The notes: generated from the sequence alone by a model not told the origin. Counted from the first letter of the stretch, positions 25,601 to 34,444 are shown. The stretch: 64,000 nt of DNA from an uncultured Blautia sp. (GCA_900539525.1 UQCM01000001.1:23677-87676), one strand, 5' to 3'. Program-made: numbers and translations.

Positions 25601-25650
25601 TGGTCATGGACAGAAAAAGTGTCATACCGGAACAGAACAGCTCGTCATAG
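22633..25650 (+). CDS. Sensor-MFS fusion protein: extracytoplasmic propeller and Cache-like domains plus MFS transporter
   Basis: A 1005-residue fusion. An N-terminal helix (about 12-28) is followed by ~350 extracytoplasmic residues with repeated short beta-strand/Asp-Gly motifs, compatible with a beta-propeller. Two helices follow (about 395-455), then a ~140-residue extracytoplasmic segment resembling a single Cache sensor (ARYIDESVAGLSNMAYLIESRLDRD is its first helix). A further helix (about 600-620) leads into a complete MFS unit of about 12 helices (635-1000). The ATG at 22633 overlaps the DUF2156 gene stop; the frame opens earlier at 22498 but that part is in the neighbour. Coupling of sensing and transport is an inference. 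Last gene of the operon. Confidence 0.75.
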   Translation: MSKIREFQKGNRVYLIILVLIVLTSWMSKNLSYIGENPFSGEYWLDNPAQAVFFDRYHYYILDSSYKIAVADDGNNLLYFLEGGSPETTFDYASKVATDDSGNLYVQDKSFAEDGTTAYRERILKFEEGSQKREMLYEVQTVNEDGKQILFLDELKYIDGILYFSEVAEDGIHVRKYVDGNTEECAFMKIENASRAVADSSFNRELEISAVLMNGDIYTLNGTENVLLYDAGEHDTDEYNSLITEISYGDDERLYANDQGLRKVVVFEDGRMSEAITKGFFLDEVPEKLEMAPIYTGLNTDSRGVSVLSEEYAYSEEIDDLDYFYHIGFVSYDGAEKDYVDVLGISNSRRIHILSAYAALLLLIMVSIYAIIHIIRLVKVMGAIQNTTQLLVLITAILVTTGVSVTVFKECNARYIDESVAGLSNMAYLIESRLDRDILRQIDSPDDYFTEDYEALDQSVMDVLKSEVNRASNTYAVLYKVRGNIICEIYRNDSLHGVMTPLAGVYEGSIEENIAAGNRYVSQDYQLSEGSYTFVEIPVFGEQNELLALLEVGTDYKQFVDDNQALFRKLLLLTSMAVIIFMLLFSEMLNLITAVRARKSLVKGSTDYAPELIRPVAFMIFFTANITTAFLPIYGMSLCNDSTGLPTEVAAAFPLSAELICSAVAALACGFLIRKTGVRLMGILGSIFYMGGNLLSPFAPNIWVLVCANSICGIGGGILLITVNTWIAALSGEEKKNRGFIQYNAAFLAGMNCGTVIGSLIWENFGVKSAYLFAVGGAVLILIFVLVFLKNIKPVLEKKEKKERKFTGLRKFITPHMLRYFLCLSLPYLICASFLSYYFPVVADRNMLGASEISMAFLVSGVISIYIGTAVGEPVMEKLGARRSMILASFIYAAALGYLVLNPSIFNCYVVIVLFAVADSFGLAAQSVYFAAMPEVNEIGQSRALGINSTAESITSACGSLIFGSALLLGEQRGILVILLVFVILLFLYVVMDRKSVIPEQNSSS

Positions 25651-25654
25651 GATG

Positions 25655-25743
25655 GCGCACTGCTACTCTCGGGTTTTTACGTGACTTTCGCAACGCTACA
25701 CTCACAAAAAACACCTCGAACTGGCTGACGTGTGAACAGTAAC
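25655..25743. repeat. Family 1 MITE-like element, copy C (right half)
   Basis: It matches the right half of 62374-62528, from GCTACTCTCGGG through the hairpin arms to the end GTGTGAACAGTAAC. It lies 5 bp after the sensor-MFS stop; the rest of the 273-bp gap before argH holds only weak promoter-like sequence. Confidence 0.8.
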
Positions 25744-25923
25744 GCAGAATCATTCTTCAGACTTGTAGAATGGCAGGAAATATGATAGACTGAGCACAAT
25801 CGTATCGATTCAACGGGACTGGATCTTTATGTACAGTCATTAGAAAAGATACATCAGGAGATGACTCAGTATAACGGGAGCAGGACTTACAGTTATACTG
25901 AGGGAAAGAATGAGGGAATAAAA

Positions 25924-27303
25924 ATGGCACAATTATGGGGCGGACGCTTCACGAAAGAGACTGACCGGCTGGTATATAATTTTAACGCATCCATTTCTTT
26001 TGACAGGAAGTTTTACAGACAGGATATTGAGGGCAGCATGGCCCATGTGAAAATGCTTGCAAAGCAGGAGATTCTTACAGAGCGGGAGAGAGATGAAATC
26101 CTTGCAGGACTTGCCGGGATTTTACGGGATGTGGAAAATGGAACACTTGAGATTACAGATGAATATGAGGATATACACAGCTTCGTGGAGGCGAACCTGA
26201 TTGACCGCATCGGAGATGCCGGTAAGAAGCTTCACACGGGGCGCAGCAGAAATGATCAGGTAGCACTGGATATGAAGCTTTATACGCGGGATGAGATCAA
26301 GGCGATCGACGGACTGCTGAAGGAACTCCTGGAAACACTTCTGAAGATTATGGAGGAAAATCTGGAGACCTATATGCCCGGATTTACCCATCTTCAGAAA
26401 GCACAGCCAATCACACTGGCGCATCATGCCGGCGCTTATTTTGAAATGTTTAAGAGGGACAGGCAGAGGCTGGAGGATATCTATAAGAGAATGAATCTCT
26501 GTCCGCTCGGCTCCGGTGCACTGGCGGGTACTACCTACCCTCTTGACAGGGCATATACAGCAAAACTGCTGGCATTTGACGGGCCTACACAAAACAGTAT
26601 GGATTCGGTTGCTGACAGAGATTATCTGATCGAACTGCTCTCTGCCATGTCCACGATCATGATGCATCTGAGCCGGTTCTCAGAGGAAATTATCATCTGG
26701 AACAGCAATGAATATCAGTTCGTGGAGCTGGATGATGCTTACAGCACGGGGAGCAGTATTATGCCACAGAAGAAGAACCCGGATATAGCCGAGCTGGTAC
26801 GCGGAAAGACAGGACGTGTGTATGGTGCGCTGATGTCCCTGCTTACGACAATGAAGGGACTGCCTCTGGCATACAATAAGGATATGCAGGAGGATAAGGA
26901 ACTGACTTTTGATGCGATGGATACGGTGAAGGGATGCATTGCTCTGTTTAACGGTATGCTCTCTACGATGAAATTTAATAAGGAGAAGATGGAGGGCAGT
27001 GCAAGAAATGGATTTACGAACGCTACGGATGCAGCTGACTATCTGGTAAATCATGGAGTGCCTTTCAGGGATGCTCACGGAATTGTCGGACAGCTGGTTC
27101 TGTATTGTATCGAAAAAAATATTTCGCTGGATGATATGACGCTGGAGGAATTCAAAGCGATCAGCCCGGTGTTCGAGGAGGATATTTACAGCGCCATCAG
27201 CATGAAGACATGCGTAGAAAAGCGCATGACTACCGGCGCACCGGGAGAGGAAGCTATGAAGCAGGTGATTGCTTTGCATAAAGAATATCTGTACGGAAAA
27301 TAA
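25924..27303 (+). CDS. argH: Argininosuccinate lyase
   Basis: ArgH splits argininosuccinate into arginine and fumarate, the last step of arginine synthesis; a cytosolic homotetramer of the fumarase/aspartase superfamily. The 459-residue protein starts [14 protein letters not shown], carries the [13 protein letters not shown] segment, [15 protein letters not shown] [13 protein letters not shown], and the signature [12 protein letters not shown] with the catalytic serine loop. An upstream in-frame ATG at 25861 exists, but the 25924 start gives the family N terminus. No argG gene is adjacent. Length normal. Confidence 0.96.
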   Translation: MAQLWGGRFTKETDRLVYNFNASISFDRKFYRQDIEGSMAHVKMLAKQEILTERERDEILAGLAGILRDVENGTLEITDEYEDIHSFVEANLIDRIGDAGKKLHTGRSRNDQVALDMKLYTRDEIKAIDGLLKELLETLLKIMEENLETYMPGFTHLQKAQPITLAHHAGAYFEMFKRDRQRLEDIYKRMNLCPLGSGALAGTTYPLDRAYTAKLLAFDGPTQNSMDSVADRDYLIELLSAMSTIMMHLSRFSEEIIIWNSNEYQFVELDDAYSTGSSIMPQKKNPDIAELVRGKTGRVYGALMSLLTTMKGLPLAYNKDMQEDKELTFDAMDTVKGCIALFNGMLSTMKFNKEKMEGSARNGFTNATDAADYLVNHGVPFRDAHGIVGQLVLYCIEKNISLDDMTLEEFKAISPVFEEDIYSAISMKTCVEKRMTTGAPGEEAMKQVIALHKEYLYGK

Positions 27304-27440
27304 AAAAAACTTGATTTTTATGAGCAAATGGTATAGTATTGTTCAAAGAAAACAAATGTGCGCGATACAAAGACAAAAAATACACGGACGAAGAAAACGC
27401 GGACATCTGGGACTATACAAATTGTGAGGAGAATGGAAAA

Positions 27441-28526
27441 ATGGAACAGAAATTAAAAGTAGGTATCCTGGGTGCTACAGGAATGGTAGGTCAGAGATTT
27501 ATTTCCCTTTTGGAGAATCATCCATGGTTTGAGGTTGTGACACTTGCTGCCAGCCCGAGAAGTGCGGGAAAGACCTATGAGGAAGCAGTCGGAGGCAGAT
27601 GGAAGATGGCCACTCCCATGCCGGAGGCAGTAAAGAAGATTGTTGTGATGAATGTCAATGAGGTAGAGAAGGTAGCTGCCGGTGTTGATTTTGTATTCTC
27701 TGCTGTTGATATGTCAAAGGATGAGATTAAGAAAATTGAGGAGGAATATGCAAAGACAGAAACTCCTGTAGTATCTAATAACAGTGCTCACAGGTGGACG
27801 CCTGATGTACCGATGGTGGTACCGGAGATCAATCCGGAGCATTTTGAGGTCATCGAATTTCAGAAAAAACGTCTGGGAACGACCAGAGGCTTTATTGCAG
27901 TAAAGCCAAACTGTTCCATTCAAAGTTATGCTCCTGTTCTTACTGCATGGAAAGAGTTTGAGCCGTATGAAGTAGTAGCAACCACCTATCAGGCAATTTC
28001 CGGTGCCGGAAAGACCTTTAAAGACTGGCCGGAAATGGTGGAGAATATTATTCCGTATATCGGCGGTGAGGAAGAAAAGAGTGAAATGGAGCCATTAAGA
28101 CTCTGGGGGAAAATAGAGGATGGAGTGATCAGGCCGGCAGAATCACCGGTGATTACCTGTCAGTGTATCCGCGTTCCGGTATTGAACGGACATACAGCAG
28201 CCGTATTTGTGAAGTTTAAAAAGAAACCGACAAAAGAGCAGCTGATTGAGAAGCTGGTAAACTTCAGGGGATTGCCGCAGGAACTGAATCTGCCAAGTGC
28301 ACCGAAGCAGTTTATCCAGTATCTGGAGGAAGATAACAGACCTCAGGTGAAAGCGGATGTCAATTATGAAAACGGGATGGGTATCTCTATTGGAAGACTT
28401 CGTGAGGATAAGGTTTATGATTATAAGTTTGTGGGCCTCTCACATAATACGGTTCGCGGTGCAGCCGGCGGTGCTGTGCTGTGTGCGGAAACTCTGACAG
28501 CTAAAGGATATATTAAAGCGAAATAA
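27441..28526 (+). CDS. asd: Aspartate-semialdehyde dehydrogenase
   Basis: Asd reduces aspartyl phosphate to aspartate semialdehyde for lysine/diaminopimelate, threonine and methionine synthesis. The 361-residue protein has the NADP-binding GILGATGMVGQRF at the N terminus, catalytic Cys in KPNCSIQSY, substrate-binding SGAGK and the late GLSHNTVRGAAGG. The KPNCSIQ form and length match the archaeal/fungal-like Asd subtype seen in several Clostridia rather than the E. coli type. Start at 27441 behind GAGGAGAATGG; an earlier in-frame ATG at 27339 would add an unrelated tail. A terminator follows. Confidence 0.94.
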   Translation: MEQKLKVGILGATGMVGQRFISLLENHPWFEVVTLAASPRSAGKTYEEAVGGRWKMATPMPEAVKKIVVMNVNEVEKVAAGVDFVFSAVDMSKDEIKKIEEEYAKTETPVVSNNSAHRWTPDVPMVVPEINPEHFEVIEFQKKRLGTTRGFIAVKPNCSIQSYAPVLTAWKEFEPYEVVATTYQAISGAGKTFKDWPEMVENIIPYIGGEEEKSEMEPLRLWGKIEDGVIRPAESPVITCQCIRVPVLNGHTAAVFVKFKKKPTKEQLIEKLVNFRGLPQELNLPSAPKQFIQYLEEDNRPQVKADVNYENGMGISIGRLREDKVYDYKFVGLSHNTVRGAAGGAVLCAETLTAKGYIKAK

Positions 28527-28541
28527 GAAAAAAAGAGAAGG

Positions 28542-28580
28542 CGTCTCCTGTCAGCTGAGGAAGCGGCAGGAGATGTTTTA
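28542..28580 (+). terminator. Intrinsic terminator after asd
   Basis: CGTCTCCTG pairs with CAGGAGATG (one G-T pair) around a ~15-base loop, followed by TTTTATCTT. It ends the asd transcript. Confidence 0.75.
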
Positions 28581-28664
28581 TCTTGAAAGTAGATAAGATT
28601 CCCACCTCTATAGGTGGTGAGTAAAACAAATTTGTCTTGTACACTTAAATGGATAGTTGATACG

Positions 28665-29549
28665 ATGATAAGAGTGAAGAATTTAACGAAAGATTACGGA
28701 GGCCGGAGGGGAATCTTCGATCTGTCCTTTGAGGTGGAGAATGGAGAGGTGTTCGGATTGTTAGGACCTGAAGGCGCGGGTAAGACCACGACGATCCGTC
28801 ATCTTCTGGGGTTTTCATCATACGGCAGAGGACGTTGTTTTATCAATGGGAAAAGCTGTTATACAAGATCAGCAGAAATCATGAAGTTTACAGGCTATCT
28901 TCCAGAAGAGGCGGCTTTGCCCCGGGACATGACAGGTCTTGGATTCGTCAGGTTTATGGCGGAGTTAAAAGAAATCAAAAGCATTGAACGTGCCCAGCAG
29001 ATTGCAGAACGATTCGAGATCGATCTGGATGAGCGTATCCGGAAGATGTCCAGGTGTTCCAGAAAGAAGATGGGGATTGTCTGTGCATTTATGCATGATC
29101 CGTCCGTACTTTTGCTGGATGAACCTATGAGCGGACTGGATGCCCTGATGCAGGGAAGACTCAATGACCTCATTCTGGAGGAAAAGGGAAGAGGGAAGAC
29201 GATTCTTCTTACCTCCCATATCTTTGAAGAAGTGGAGCGTACCTGTGACAGGGTAGGAATGATTAAAAATGGGATTCTGGTGAATGTGGATGATATTGCC
29301 GGAATCCGGGCAGCGAAGAAAAAGTCTTATATCATTAACTTTGCCACAGATCAGGATGCACTGAATTTTGTAAAAGAGAATTTTGAAATTCTAAATATCA
29401 GCGGACGGCAGATTACAGTTAGTCTGTCAGGAGAAATGATGCCGCTTATTAAAGCACTGGGAAATTATCAGGTTGTGGGACTGGAAACGATGACACAAAG
29501 TCTTGAGGATGTATTTATACATTTTTATGGAGGTGATACGGGTGCTTAA
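28665..29549 (+). CDS. ABC exporter-type ATP-binding protein with degenerate signature motif
   Basis: A 294-residue ATPase of the CcmA/BcrA-like group. Walker A is GPEGAGKTTT, Walker B VLLLDEPMSGLD, H-loop LTSHIFEEV. The ABC signature, normally LSxGxxQ, reads MSRCSRKK, which is unusual; related multi-subunit exporters also carry divergent signatures. The C-terminal ~80 residues are the usual accessory tail. ATG at 28665 chosen over 28614 to fit the family start; its ribosome site is weak. The stop overlaps the next gene by 8 bp. Substrate (often peptides, lipids or Na+) cannot be told. Confidence 0.82.
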   Translation: MIRVKNLTKDYGGRRGIFDLSFEVENGEVFGLLGPEGAGKTTTIRHLLGFSSYGRGRCFINGKSCYTRSAEIMKFTGYLPEEAALPRDMTGLGFVRFMAELKEIKSIERAQQIAERFEIDLDERIRKMSRCSRKKMGIVCAFMHDPSVLLLDEPMSGLDALMQGRLNDLILEEKGRGKTILLTSHIFEEVERTCDRVGMIKNGILVNVDDIAGIRAAKKKSYIINFATDQDALNFVKENFEILNISGRQITVSLSGEMMPLIKALGNYQVVGLETMTQSLEDVFIHFYGGDTGA

Positions 29550-30345
29550 TCTTCCACTTTTGAAACGCACAGTAAAGGCAGGAGGAAAGAAGTGGCTGAT
29601 TTTTACAGGCCTGCTTACACTGCAGCTGCTGCTGGTGCTTGGAATCTATAAAACAGGGACAGGCACACAGAGAGGATTTATGTCGGGAGGGATGTCGGAA
29701 AAGGTTGCAGCGGTCTTTGGGATCGGTGCGGAAACAGATACACTGACAGAATATCTGTGTTTTCATCTGTATCGTTTTTTTATTCCAGTGCTTTCTATGA
29801 TTTATGCATGTCTTACAGCAAATCAGCTGATGGCGCAGAAGGTGGAGTCAAAGGAAATGGTATATCTGCTGACAACACCAAATAAGCGCAGATGCATTGC
29901 AAATACGCAGGCCTACTTTCTGATTATGAGTCTTTTTTTGATGTTTTTCTATATAACTATTCTTGGAATCATATGCTGTGCGTTCTGTTTTCCGGGGAAA
30001 TTTGAGATTGTTCCGTTCGTACTTCTGAACATCGGTGGATTTTGTCTGCTGCTTTGTTTAAGCGGAATCAGCTTTCTGGCTTCCTGTATCAGTGATGAAT
30101 GCAGAATTTCCCTGCTGACAGGAACCGGAATCTGTATTCTCTTTCTATTACTGCGTATGATGGCGAATATCGGTGGTGTGCTGGAATTATTAAAGTTTAC
30201 GACGGTCTTTACACTATTTGATATAGAAGGAATTTTAGAGGGGAATCTGAATATCTGCTGGCAGTTTCCATTGCTGGCTGTGTCGGGATTTTTGTTTTAC
30301 CGGGCAGGAATCCGGTTGTTTGAAAAAAGAGATTTGCCGGTTTAG
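29542..30345 (+). CDS. ABC transporter permease
   Basis: A 267-residue membrane protein with about six helices and a large loop after the first, as in ABC-2 type permeases working with CcmA-like ATPases. The segment KVESKEMVYLLTTPNKR is the typical cytosolic stretch between helices. GTG at 29542 behind GGAGGTGATAC is chosen; an in-frame ATG at 29503 lies deep in the ATPase gene. Translationally coupled with the ATPase; 19 bp to topB, so probably cotranscribed with it. Confidence 0.75.
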   Translation: MLNLPLLKRTVKAGGKKWLIFTGLLTLQLLLVLGIYKTGTGTQRGFMSGGMSEKVAAVFGIGAETDTLTEYLCFHLYRFFIPVLSMIYACLTANQLMAQKVESKEMVYLLTTPNKRRCIANTQAYFLIMSLFLMFFYITILGIICCAFCFPGKFEIVPFVLLNIGGFCLLLCLSGISFLASCISDECRISLLTGTGICILFLLLRMMANIGGVLELLKFTTVFTLFDIEGILEGNLNICWQFPLLAVSGFLFYRAGIRLFEKRDLPV

Positions 30346-30364
30346 GGCAGGTGAGAGGTTTTGA

Positions 30365-32365
30365 ATGTCGAAAAAACTGTTTATAGCAGAAAAGCCAAGT
30401 GTGGCTCAGGAATTTGCGAAGGCATTAAAGAAAAGTACAGCAAGAAAAGATGGCTATCTGGAAGGCGAGGATGTTGTTATTACCTGGTGCGTGGGACATC
30501 TGGTGACGATGAGCTATCCGGAGGTCTATGATCCAAAATATAAGCGCTGGAGCCTTGAGACGCTTCCGTTTATTCCGGAACAGTTTCTTTACGAGGTGAT
30601 ACCGGGGGTACAGAAGCAGTTTCAAATTGTTAAGAAACTCCTGAACCGCGAGGATGTGGATATGATTTACGTGTGTACAGACTCCGGGAGGGAAGGAGAG
30701 TATATCTATCGTCTGGTGGAGCAGATGGCAAAGGTACATGGAAAGCAGAGAAAACGTGTGTGGATCGATTCCCAGACAGAGGAGGAGATTTTAAGAGGCA
30801 TTGATACGGCAAAGGATTTGTCTGCTTATGACAATCTATCGGAGGCTGCTTACCTTCGTGCGAAAGAGGATTATCTGATGGGGATTAATTTTTCACGCCT
30901 TCTGACCCTGAAATACGGAAATCTTCTGTCAGACTGCATGGGAACAAAATACACTGTTATTTCTGTCGGGCGCGTCATGACCTGTGTTTTAGGCATGATC
31001 GTGAGAAGAGAGCGGGAAATCAGGCAGTTTGTTAAGACACCTTTTTACCGTGTGATCAATACACTGGACTATAATGGAAAGTGCTTTGACGGGGAGTTTC
31101 GTGCCGTAGAGGGATCTGCCTATTTTCAGTCGCCAAAGCTTTATAAAGAAAACGGATTCAAAGAAAAGCGGGATGCGCAGGAGCTGATCAGCAGGCTTTC
31201 AAAACAGCAGCCTCTCATGGCTCTGGTACGTTTGGTTGAACGAAAAAAGGAGAATAAGAATCCCCCTCTGCTCTATAATCTGGCAGAGCTTCAAAATGAC
31301 TGTTCCAGAATGTTTAAAATGAGTCCGGATGAAACACTGAGAGTGACACAGGAGCTATATGAGAAAAAGCTGGTGACTTATCCAAGAACGGATGCGAGAG
31401 TACTTTCTACAGCTGTGGCAAAAGAAATATATAAAAATATCAGTGGATTAAAAGGGATCCCGTGGGCATCGGATTTTGCTCAGGAGGTGCTGGATGCAGA
31501 CAGATATAAAAAAATTGCCGCGACGCGCTATGTCAATGACAGACAGATTACCGACCATTATGCGATTATTCCAACCGGACAGGGGCTTGGAGTTCTCCGT
31601 TCACTGTCAGAGCGTTCTGTAAACGTCTATAATACAATTGTCAGAAGGTTTTTAAGTATTTTTTATCCGGCAGCCGTGTATCAGAAGGTGAATCTGGTAA
31701 CGGAAATGTCAGGGGAGCAGTTTTTTTCCAGCTTTAAAGTCCTGCTCTCAGAGGGGTATCTGAAGGTAGCGGGCGTGCCCCAGGATAAAAAGAAAGAGAG
31801 CGACCCGGAGGTGAGGACTGACGCGGAATTTGTGGAAAGCCTGAAACAGATGAAGAAAGGAATGCAGATTCCGGTAAAAATTCTTCAGATCAGGGAAGGT
31901 GAGACATCACCGCCAAAAAGATACAATTCCGGTTCGATGATCCTTGCGATGGAGAATGCCGGACAGCTGATTGAGGATGAGGAGCTTCGTGCCCAGATAA
32001 AAGGAAGCGGTATTGGAACGAGTGCTACCCGTGCAGAGATTCTGAAGAAGCTCATAGCGAATAAATACATCGCATTGAACAAAAAGACGCAGATTCTTAC
32101 CCCTACATTGCTGGGAGAGATGATTTTTGAAGTAGTAAATGCTTCGATTAAGTCCCTGCTGAATCCCGAACTGACTGCCAGCTGGGAAAAAGGGCTGACT
32201 TATGTAGCAGACGGAAAAATCACCCCGGACGAATATATGGGTAAGCTCTTGAATTTTATTCAGGGGCGTACAGCACAGGTATTGCAGAATAATCATAGCT
32301 ATATTTTGCGCAACAATTTTCACGTTGCCGCAGATTATTATAAAAAAGGAGGACCAAAAAAATGA
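30365..32365 (+). CDS. topB: DNA topoisomerase III (type IA)
   Basis: A 666-residue type IA topoisomerase that breaks one strand and relaxes or decatenates DNA. Toprim segment LFIAEKPSVAQEFAKAL at the N terminus, CTDSGREGEY at about 105-113 (acidic metal site), and the active-site LVTYPRTDARVLS with catalytic Tyr near residue 340. GIGTSATRAEI and the late domain follow. It ends without zinc-finger modules, as in many Firmicute TopB proteins. The stop overlaps the next start (ATGA). Chromosomal setting and lack of conjugation genes suggest the housekeeping copy. Confidence 0.93.
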   Translation: MSKKLFIAEKPSVAQEFAKALKKSTARKDGYLEGEDVVITWCVGHLVTMSYPEVYDPKYKRWSLETLPFIPEQFLYEVIPGVQKQFQIVKKLLNREDVDMIYVCTDSGREGEYIYRLVEQMAKVHGKQRKRVWIDSQTEEEILRGIDTAKDLSAYDNLSEAAYLRAKEDYLMGINFSRLLTLKYGNLLSDCMGTKYTVISVGRVMTCVLGMIVRREREIRQFVKTPFYRVINTLDYNGKCFDGEFRAVEGSAYFQSPKLYKENGFKEKRDAQELISRLSKQQPLMALVRLVERKKENKNPPLLYNLAELQNDCSRMFKMSPDETLRVTQELYEKKLVTYPRTDARVLSTAVAKEIYKNISGLKGIPWASDFAQEVLDADRYKKIAATRYVNDRQITDHYAIIPTGQGLGVLRSLSERSVNVYNTIVRRFLSIFYPAAVYQKVNLVTEMSGEQFFSSFKVLLSEGYLKVAGVPQDKKKESDPEVRTDAEFVESLKQMKKGMQIPVKILQIREGETSPPKRYNSGSMILAMENAGQLIEDEELRAQIKGSGIGTSATRAEILKKLIANKYIALNKKTQILTPTLLGEMIFEVVNASIKSLLNPELTASWEKGLTYVADGKITPDEYMGKLLNFIQGRTAQVLQNNHSYILRNNFHVAADYYKKGGPKK

Positions 32366-33030
32366 TGGAAACATGTAAAATCAAAAATCTTTATAATCTG
32401 AATGAGACGATCGCTGCAGAATTGTTTGATGGTGCAGAATATCCATGGGAGGTACTGCCTAAGATCAGCGACTTTATCAGGAAACTGGGAAGCACTCTGA
32501 GTGAGGATGAATATGAGAAACGCGGCGAGGATGTCTGGATCGCAAAGTCTGCGAAAGTTGCCCCGACGGCATATATCAACGGCCCTGCGATCATTGGAAA
32601 AGGAGCTGAGGTACGTCACTGCGCATTTATCCGCGGAAATGCTCTTGTGGGAGAGGGTGCAGTCGTTGGAAACTCCACAGAACTGAAAAACGTTGTTCTC
32701 TTTAATAAAGTACAGGTGCCGCATTATAATTACGTGGGGGATTCCATCCTGGGCTATAAGGCTCACATGGGCGCAGGTTCTATCACTTCCAATGTAAAAT
32801 CAGATAAGAAGCTGGTAGTTGTAAAAGCCGGAGAAGAGCGCATCGAGACAGGATTAAAAAAGTTTGGCGCGATGATTGGCGATGAGGTAGAGGTTGGCTG
32901 TGGTTCTGTCCTTAATCCGGGAACAGTCATTGGACCCCACAGCAATATTTATCCGCTGTCTTCTGTAAGGGAAGTCGTTCCGGCAAACAGCATCTATAAG
33001 AAGCGCGGGGAGGTTGCAGCAAAACAGTAA
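32362..33030 (+). CDS. Left-handed beta-helix (hexapeptide repeat) acyltransferase, GlmU C-domain-like
   Basis: A 222-residue protein. A ~50-residue helical N-terminal part is followed by hexapeptide repeats (about 58-205) of the LbetaH fold: VAPTAYINGPAIIGKGAEVRHCAFIRG onward, with HYNYVGDSILGYKAHMGAGS resembling the acetyl-CoA/sugar site of GlmU and Mpg1-like enzymes. No nucleotidyltransferase domain is present, so it is not a full GlmU. Similar stand-alone genes are often annotated as UDP-GlcNAc pyrophosphorylases. ATG overlaps the topB stop by 4 bp behind GGAGG. Substrate uncertain. Confidence 0.78.
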   Translation: MMETCKIKNLYNLNETIAAELFDGAEYPWEVLPKISDFIRKLGSTLSEDEYEKRGEDVWIAKSAKVAPTAYINGPAIIGKGAEVRHCAFIRGNALVGEGAVVGNSTELKNVVLFNKVQVPHYNYVGDSILGYKAHMGAGSITSNVKSDKKLVVVKAGEERIETGLKKFGAMIGDEVEVGCGSVLNPGTVIGPHSNIYPLSSVREVVPANSIYKKRGEVAAKQ

Positions 33031-33121
33031 ATAACAGTTACAAATAACCTTTTGTTTCAATGTCCGATTTCCAAAAGTACAGATGACAGAAACAGGATTC
33101 TCCTGATACAAAATGTTATGA

Positions 33122-33150
33122 TTGACGATGTGTATAAGATATATTACAAT
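33122..33150 (+). promoter_or_regulatory. Upstream promoter in the recA leader region
   Basis: TTGACG (33122-33127), 17-base spacer, TACAAT (33145-33150). It points toward recA through repeat copy D; a second, SOS-controlled promoter lies closer to recA. Confidence 0.5.
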
Positions 33151-33183
33151 AGAAAAAGAATATATCAAAAAGAGCATAGATGG

Positions 33184-33269
33184 CGCTGCCTGTGCATTGC
33201 GATATGATACAGTATGCATCATATCTGTGCATTGTGAAGCGTGTTACTGGTCACAGAGTGAACAATAAC
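33184..33269. repeat. Family 1 MITE-like element, copy D (one half, inverted)
   Basis: In reverse orientation it matches the left half of 62374-62528: the ATATGAT/ATCATAT hairpin, GTGTTACTGGTCAC and terminal GTGAACAATAAC. It lies in the 352-bp gap before recA, which otherwise holds two promoters and the LexA box. Confidence 0.8.
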
Positions 33270-33309
33270 GGATAGTCAGTTATCTGCGGTTATAACCGTA
33301 AGAAAGCAG

Positions 33310-33338
33310 TTGACAATCTGAAAAAAGTAATATATGAT
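33310..33338 (+). promoter_or_regulatory. recA promoter
   Basis: TTGACA (33310-33315), 17-base spacer, TATGAT (33333-33338), followed at +5 or so by the LexA box. Confidence 0.85.
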
Positions 33339-33348
33339 GAATAAAATG

Positions 33349-33362
33349 CGAACATAAGTTCG
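33349..33362 (+). promoter_or_regulatory. LexA (SOS) box of recA
   Basis: CGAACATAAGTTCG matches the Firmicute LexA/DinR consensus CGAACRNRYGTTYG apart from one central base, and is a near-perfect dyad just downstream of the recA -10 box. Confidence 0.93.
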
Positions 33363-33382
33363 CGGAAAAAGGAGATTATAAT

Positions 33383-34444
33383 ATGGGTCAGGAAGAAAAA
33401 TTAAAGGCACTGGATGCTGCCATTACGAAGATAGAGAAGGATTTTGGAAAGGGAGCTGTTATGAAGCTGGGAGACTCCAGCGCCAATATGAATGTGGAAA
33501 CAGTACCTACAGGCTCTCTGAGTCTTGATATTGCACTGGGCCTTGGCGGGATTCCCAAGGGAAGGATCGTTGAGGTGTACGGTCCCGAATCTAGTGGTAA
33601 GACTACGGTGGCGCTGCATATGGTGGCAGAGGTTCAGAAACGGGGCGGTATCGCAGGGTTTATTGATGCTGAGCATGCTCTGGATCCCGTATATGCGAAA
33701 AATATCGGTGTAGATATTGATAATCTGTATATTTCACAGCCGGACAATGGCGAGCAGGCCCTGGAGATTACTGAGACGATGGTTCGTTCCGGAGCAGTTG
33801 ATATCATTATCGTGGATTCTGTGGCGGCGCTGGTACCGAAGGCAGAGATTGACGGAGATATGGGAGACAGCCATGTGGGACTTCAGGCAAGGCTGATGTC
33901 TCAGGCTTTAAGAAAGCTGACAGGTATCACAAGCAAGTACAACTGTACCATTATTTTTATTAATCAGCTTCGTGAAAAAGTTGGTGTGATGTTTGGAAAT
34001 CCTGAGACGACCACCGGAGGTCGTGCTTTGAAATTTTATTCTTCCATTCGTCTTGACGTACGTCGTATCGAGGCACTCAAACAGGGCGGAGAAGTGATCG
34101 GAAACAGGACAAGAATCAAGGTCGTGAAGAATAAGATCGCACCGCCGTTTAAAGAGGCAGAATTCGATATCATGTTTGGAAAGGGAATATCCAGAGAGGG
34201 TGATATCCTTGATCTGGCTGTTAAGGTTGGTGTTATTGTTAAAAGCGGTGCCTGGTATTCTTACAATGATGCCAAGATTGGTCAGGGCCGTGAGAATGCA
34301 AAGATTTATCTGAATGAGAATCCGGAGATTATGGCTGAGGCGGAGAGAAAAGTACGCGAAAGCTATGGTCTTACAGAAAAAGCAAATGAGACAGAGGAAA
34401 ACGTTCATACAGATGTGGATCGTATGGATGGAGAAGAGTCGTGA
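33383..34444 (+). CDS. recA: Recombinase RecA
   Basis: RecA forms filaments on single-stranded DNA, pairs homologous strands and triggers LexA self-cleavage. The 353-residue protein has Walker [10 protein letters not shown], Walker [13 protein letters not shown], loop L1 around [20 protein letters not shown] and L2 [20 protein letters not shown], and an acidic C-terminal tail. The ATG follows AAAAAGGAG. A LexA box and strong promoter stand directly upstream, so SOS control is well supported. It overlaps recX by 4 bp. Confidence 0.98.
   Translation: MGQEEKLKALDAAITKIEKDFGKGAVMKLGDSSANMNVETVPTGSLSLDIALGLGGIPKGRIVEVYGPESSGKTTVALHMVAEVQKRGGIAGFIDAEHALDPVYAKNIGVDIDNLYISQPDNGEQALEITETMVRSGAVDIIIVDSVAALVPKAEIDGDMGDSHVGLQARLMSQALRKLTGITSKYNCTIIFINQLREKVGVMFGNPETTTGGRALKFYSSIRLDVRRIEALKQGGEVIGNRTRIKVVKNKIAPPFKEAEFDIMFGKGISREGDILDLAVKVGVIVKSGAWYSYNDAKIGQGRENAKIYLNENPEIMAEAERKVRESYGLTEKANETEENVHTDVDRMDGEES

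Noticed and set aside
28602..28617. Palindrome CCACCT-ctat-AGGTGG before the ABC transporter operon
   Set aside because: Could be an operator, but it is short, has no clear promoter around it and no second copy was noticed; too weak to call.
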